Assembly (NCBI RefSeq): GCF_000955955.1
Contig: NZ_JYJG01000100.1
Location: 1 to 15,613, forward strand
Reading direction: 5' to 3'
Source: Lentzea aerocolonigenes
GTDB lineage: Bacteria > Actinomycetota > Actinomycetes > Mycobacteriales > Pseudonocardiaceae
Length of the DNA: 15,613 bases
Both the position numbers and the translations under genes were made by a program. The notes beneath the pieces are model-generated. The model was not told where the DNA came from, ran no database searches, and saw only the letters and a program-made list of their open reading frames with translations. Below, piece after piece: positions 14,162 through 15,613 of this stretch; the first letter of the stretch is position 1, and each line of letters starts with the position of its first letter.

Positions 14162-14824
14162 ATGACGGAGCCGAAGACGGCGGATGTGATGTGCCGGAGG
14201 GTCGTCTCCGCGGCCCTGGACACGTCGTTCAAGGAACTCGTCGGGACGATGATCGTCCATGAGATGAGCATGATCCCCGTGGTGGACTCCGCCGGTCGCC
14301 CCGTCGGAACGGTGACCGAGGAGGATCTGGCGACCAAGCTGGAGTTCCACGGTGGAGCCGGGAATCGGCCGATACTGGCCGGCGCACACACGCGAGCAAG
14401 GTGGCACAAGTCGTCCGCGACCGTCGCCGCGGAGCTGATGACACCGGCGGTCACCGTCGCGGAGAACGTGGGTCTGCGGGCCGCACTTCGACTCCTTGCC
14501 GGCGTGCGGGCAGGCAGGCTGTGCGTGGTGAACGGGAAGGGCACCCTCGTCGGCGTACTCGGCCGGGGCGATGCGCTGCGGCTGTTCCTGCGCGGCGACG
14601 ACGTGATCCGTGCCGATCTCGAGCGGCGGCTGCTGCCCGCCTCGGCGAACACGCGTCGAGTAGCGGTGCACGTGGCCGACGGGGTGGTCACGCTCGACGG
14701 AGCGATGTGCTTGCACAGTGCGACTCAACGAGCCGAGTGGATCGCGCGCGGGGTGCCTGGAGTGATCGCGGTGCGCAACAACCTGTGCTTCGACGTCGAC
14801 GATCTGATGATCACCGGCCTGTGA
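14162..14824 (+). CDS. CBS-CBS-BON domain protein
   Basis: A 220-aa soluble protein. CBS domain 1 is at about 8-60 (TADVMCRRVVSA, MIPVVDSAGRPVGTVTEEDL) and CBS domain 2 at about 85-137 (AAELMTPAVTVAENV, GRLCVVNGKGTLVGVLGRGD). A BON domain follows at about 148-215, with VAVHVADGVVTLDGAM and VPGVIAVRNNL. CBS pairs bind adenine nucleotides or similar ligands, and BON domains bind lipids or other surfaces. The combination is frequent in actinobacterial stress or dormancy genes, so a sensor role in energy or envelope stress is likely but not shown. The ATG has GGAGG six bases upstream. The ArsR-type site lies 36-59 bp before the start, so repression by the divergent ArsR is the likely control. Another such site follows 19 bases after the stop. 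Confidence 0.9.
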   Translation: MTEPKTADVMCRRVVSAALDTSFKELVGTMIVHEMSMIPVVDSAGRPVGTVTEEDLATKLEFHGGAGNRPILAGAHTRARWHKSSATVAAELMTPAVTVAENVGLRAALRLLAGVRAGRLCVVNGKGTLVGVLGRGDALRLFLRGDDVIRADLERRLLPASANTRRVAVHVADGVVTLDGAMCLHSATQRAEWIARGVPGVIAVRNNLCFDVDDLMITGL

Positions 14825-14842
14825 AAACGACTCCTTGCAGGC

Positions 14843-14858
14843 TTGCTAAAGTTAGCAA
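14843..14858. promoter_or_regulatory. ArsR-type operator 2, before the 67-aa gene
   Basis: TTGCTAA (14843-14849) and TTAGCAA (14852-14858) form a perfect dyad around AG. The left half-site is identical to that of operator 1, 740 bp away. TAAAGT at 14847-14852 could be a -10 for the 67-aa gene. The same ArsR protein probably binds both sites. Confidence 0.65.
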
Positions 14859-14860
14859 CT

Positions 14861-14925
14861 GCTTCGCCCTGCGAAGCCGCAGCCGCCCCGTCCGCCTCCC
14901 CCGACCGTGCGGGGCGGCTGCCCCG
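14861..14925 (+). promoter_or_regulatory. Folded leader before the 67-aa gene, with competing hairpins
   Basis: Three inverted repeats follow operator 2. The first is GCTTCGC-CCT-GCGAAGC (14861-14877). The second is a 12-bp stem, GCAGCCGCCCCG (14879-14890) with CGGGGCGGCTGC (14910-14921), over a 19-base loop. The third is CGGGGC-GGCT-GCCCCG (14910-14925), which shares bases with the right arm of the second and so excludes it. The first may end the CBS-BON transcript. The swap between the second and third resembles an attenuator or a ribosome-site switch, but it ends 25 bases before the ATG. Confidence 0.45.
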
Positions 14926-14950
14926 TTCCCAGGTGACGAGGTACCACCCG

Positions 14951-15154
14951 ATGAGCCAGTTCGAGGACGCACTGCAACGTGAGATCGAACAAGCGCAACG
15001 GTCTCTGACCACGGCGGAGCCGAGCGAGGATGGCGGCCAGTTCGAGCAGCATCGGGCCAGACTGAGGGATCTGCTCGACGTCGCGGCCCGCGCCAATGTG
15101 GACACCTCCGGATGGATCAGCCCGGCGGCGCGCGCTCTGCTTGCCGGAGACTGA
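14951..15154 (+). CDS. Small soluble helical protein, 67 aa
   Basis: MSQFEDALQREIEQAQRSL, a charged spacer with TTAEPSEDGGQ, then FEQHRARLRDLLDVAARANV and a tail with SGWISPAARALLAGD. It has two amphipathic helices, no cysteine, no signal peptide and no membrane segment. GAGGT lies about ten bases before the ATG at 14951; an alternative frame start near 14843 would run through the operator and leader and is rejected. I recall similar short proteins in actinomycetes but cannot name a function. The matching ArsR-type site upstream ties it to the regulator and the CBS-BON protein. A strong bidirectional terminator follows. Confidence 0.7.
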   Translation: MSQFEDALQREIEQAQRSLTTAEPSEDGGQFEQHRARLRDLLDVAARANVDTSGWISPAARALLAGD

Positions 15155-15184
15155 CCCGTGCGGCCTGTCGTGGCGGTCGGCGGT

Positions 15185-15201
15185 GCCCGCCCGGCGCGGG
15201 C
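15185..15201 (+). terminator. Short hairpin after the 67-aa gene
   Basis: GCCCGC (15185-15190), loop CCGGC, GCGGGC (15196-15201). It lies 30 bases past the stop and may act together with the larger hairpin at 15214-15263. Confidence 0.35.
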
Positions 15202-15213
15202 GACCTGCCGGGT

Positions 15214-15263
15214 GTCGCCGGCCGATGGCGAGGTCGCGGAGTGAGGTGCCATCGGCCGGCGAC
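15214..15263. terminator. Bidirectional terminator between the 67-aa gene and pckG
   Basis: Positions 15214-15229 and 15248-15263 pair perfectly over 16 bases (the arms begin GTCGCCGG and end CCGGCGAC) with an 18-base loop. It lies between two convergent genes, five bases past the pckG stop, so it can stop transcription from both sides. Confidence 0.8.
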
Positions 15264-15268
15264 GGTCT

Positions 15269-15613
15269 CTAGTCGAGGCGGAGTCGCAGCGCCTCGAGTT
15301 CGTCGTGCAGGGCGGCCGGGAGCTTGTCGCCGATGGTCGCGAACCACTGTTCGATCAGCGGGAGTTCGGCGCGCCACTCGTCGTGGTCGACGGTGAGCGC
15401 CTGGCGGACGTCGAAGTCCGACGACGGGCCGAGGCCGCGCAGATCGAGTGCCTTGGTGCTGGGGACCCAGCCGATCGGGGTCTGGAACGCGGTCGCGTGG
15501 CCTTCGACGCGGTCCACCACCCACTTGAGGATGCGGGCGTTCTCGCCGAAGCCGGGCCACAGGAAGCGGCCGTCGTCGCCGCGGCGGAACCAGTTGACGT
15601 AGAAGATCTTCGG
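15269..15613 (-). CDS. pckG: Phosphoenolpyruvate carboxykinase (GTP), C-terminal part
   Basis: The last 114 residues of the enzyme; the 5' part lies beyond the window edge. It reads [20 protein letters not shown] then [34 protein letters not shown] and a helical tail ending LEALRLRLD. The FLWPGFGEN segment with its aromatic residues and Asn is part of the GTP-binding site in GTP-type enzymes. The enzyme converts oxaloacetate and GTP to phosphoenolpyruvate and carbon dioxide in gluconeogenesis. The frame is open right to the edge, with no sign of damage. The stop is TAG at 15269-15271, next to the 16-bp-stem terminator. Confidence 0.95.
   Translation of the reverse strand, partial: PKIFYVNWFRRGDDGRFLWPGFGENARILKWVVDRVEGHATAFQTPIGWVPSTKALDLRGLGPSSDFDVRQALTVDHDEWRAELPLIEQWFATIGDKLPAALHDELEALRLRLD

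Noticed and set aside
1..15613. CRISPR array, tRNA, rRNA, insertion sequence or prophage
   Set aside because: No regular short repeats with spacers, no tRNA-like clover pattern, no transposase or integrase motifs and no flanking target duplications were seen by eye.

Overview
The window is high-GC actinomycete DNA with strong G/C bias at third codon positions and many GTG starts. A GH15 trehalase-type enzyme, a ligase-first LigD, MerR and ArsR regulators, a DUF1996 protein and a GTP-type PEPCK together suggest a Pseudonocardiales-like organism (Lentzea, Saccharothrix or Amycolatopsis type). That placement is inference from gene style only; nothing in the window proves the genus.

Layout. (1) 1-3020, minus strand: a two-gene unit, a zinc-type glucose 1-dehydrogenase followed by a GH15 trehalase/glucoamylase-like enzyme with a 4-bp GTGA overlap. 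A 37-bp element occurs upstream of this unit (2982-3018) and again past its end (9-45), where it would sit ahead of a gene outside the window. (2) 3086-3569: the C-terminal half of an Anabaena-sensory-rhodopsin-transducer (ASRT, PF07100) gene left as a remnant, then a 58-aa two-helix membrane protein whose Shine-Dalgarno sequence lies in a perfect hairpin. (3) 3560-5785: a MerR regulator divergent from a SulP/STAS anion transporter, with a 24-bp MerR-like dyad between them. (4) 5833-10785: three exported proteins. A His-rich membrane-anchored protein and an LVIVD/P-domain protein lie on the minus strand. Divergent from them is a DUF1996 protein whose domain is split by a tandemly duplicated module of about 92 aa. 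(5) 10786-11471: a mostly gene-poor gap with two hairpins and one doubtful ORF. (6) 11472-13460: a LigD with an ATP-dependent ligase domain followed by a primase-polymerase domain and no phosphoesterase domain. (7) 13644-15154: a cysteine-free ArsR regulator, a divergent CBS-CBS-BON protein and a 67-aa protein. TTGCTAA half-sites occur before both of the last two genes. (8) 15269-15613: the C-terminal end of pckG, facing the 67-aa gene across a 16-bp-stem terminator.

How the genes may work together (inference): the first unit could release glucose from trehalose or an alpha-glucan and oxidise it toward gluconate. The ArsR block looks like a small self-contained stress or redox regulon. The three exported proteins may share an envelope or metal-related job. 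The least expected items are the duplicated 37-bp element, the split DUF1996 protein, the ASRT remnant, and the paired ArsR-type operators with a folded leader before the 67-aa gene.
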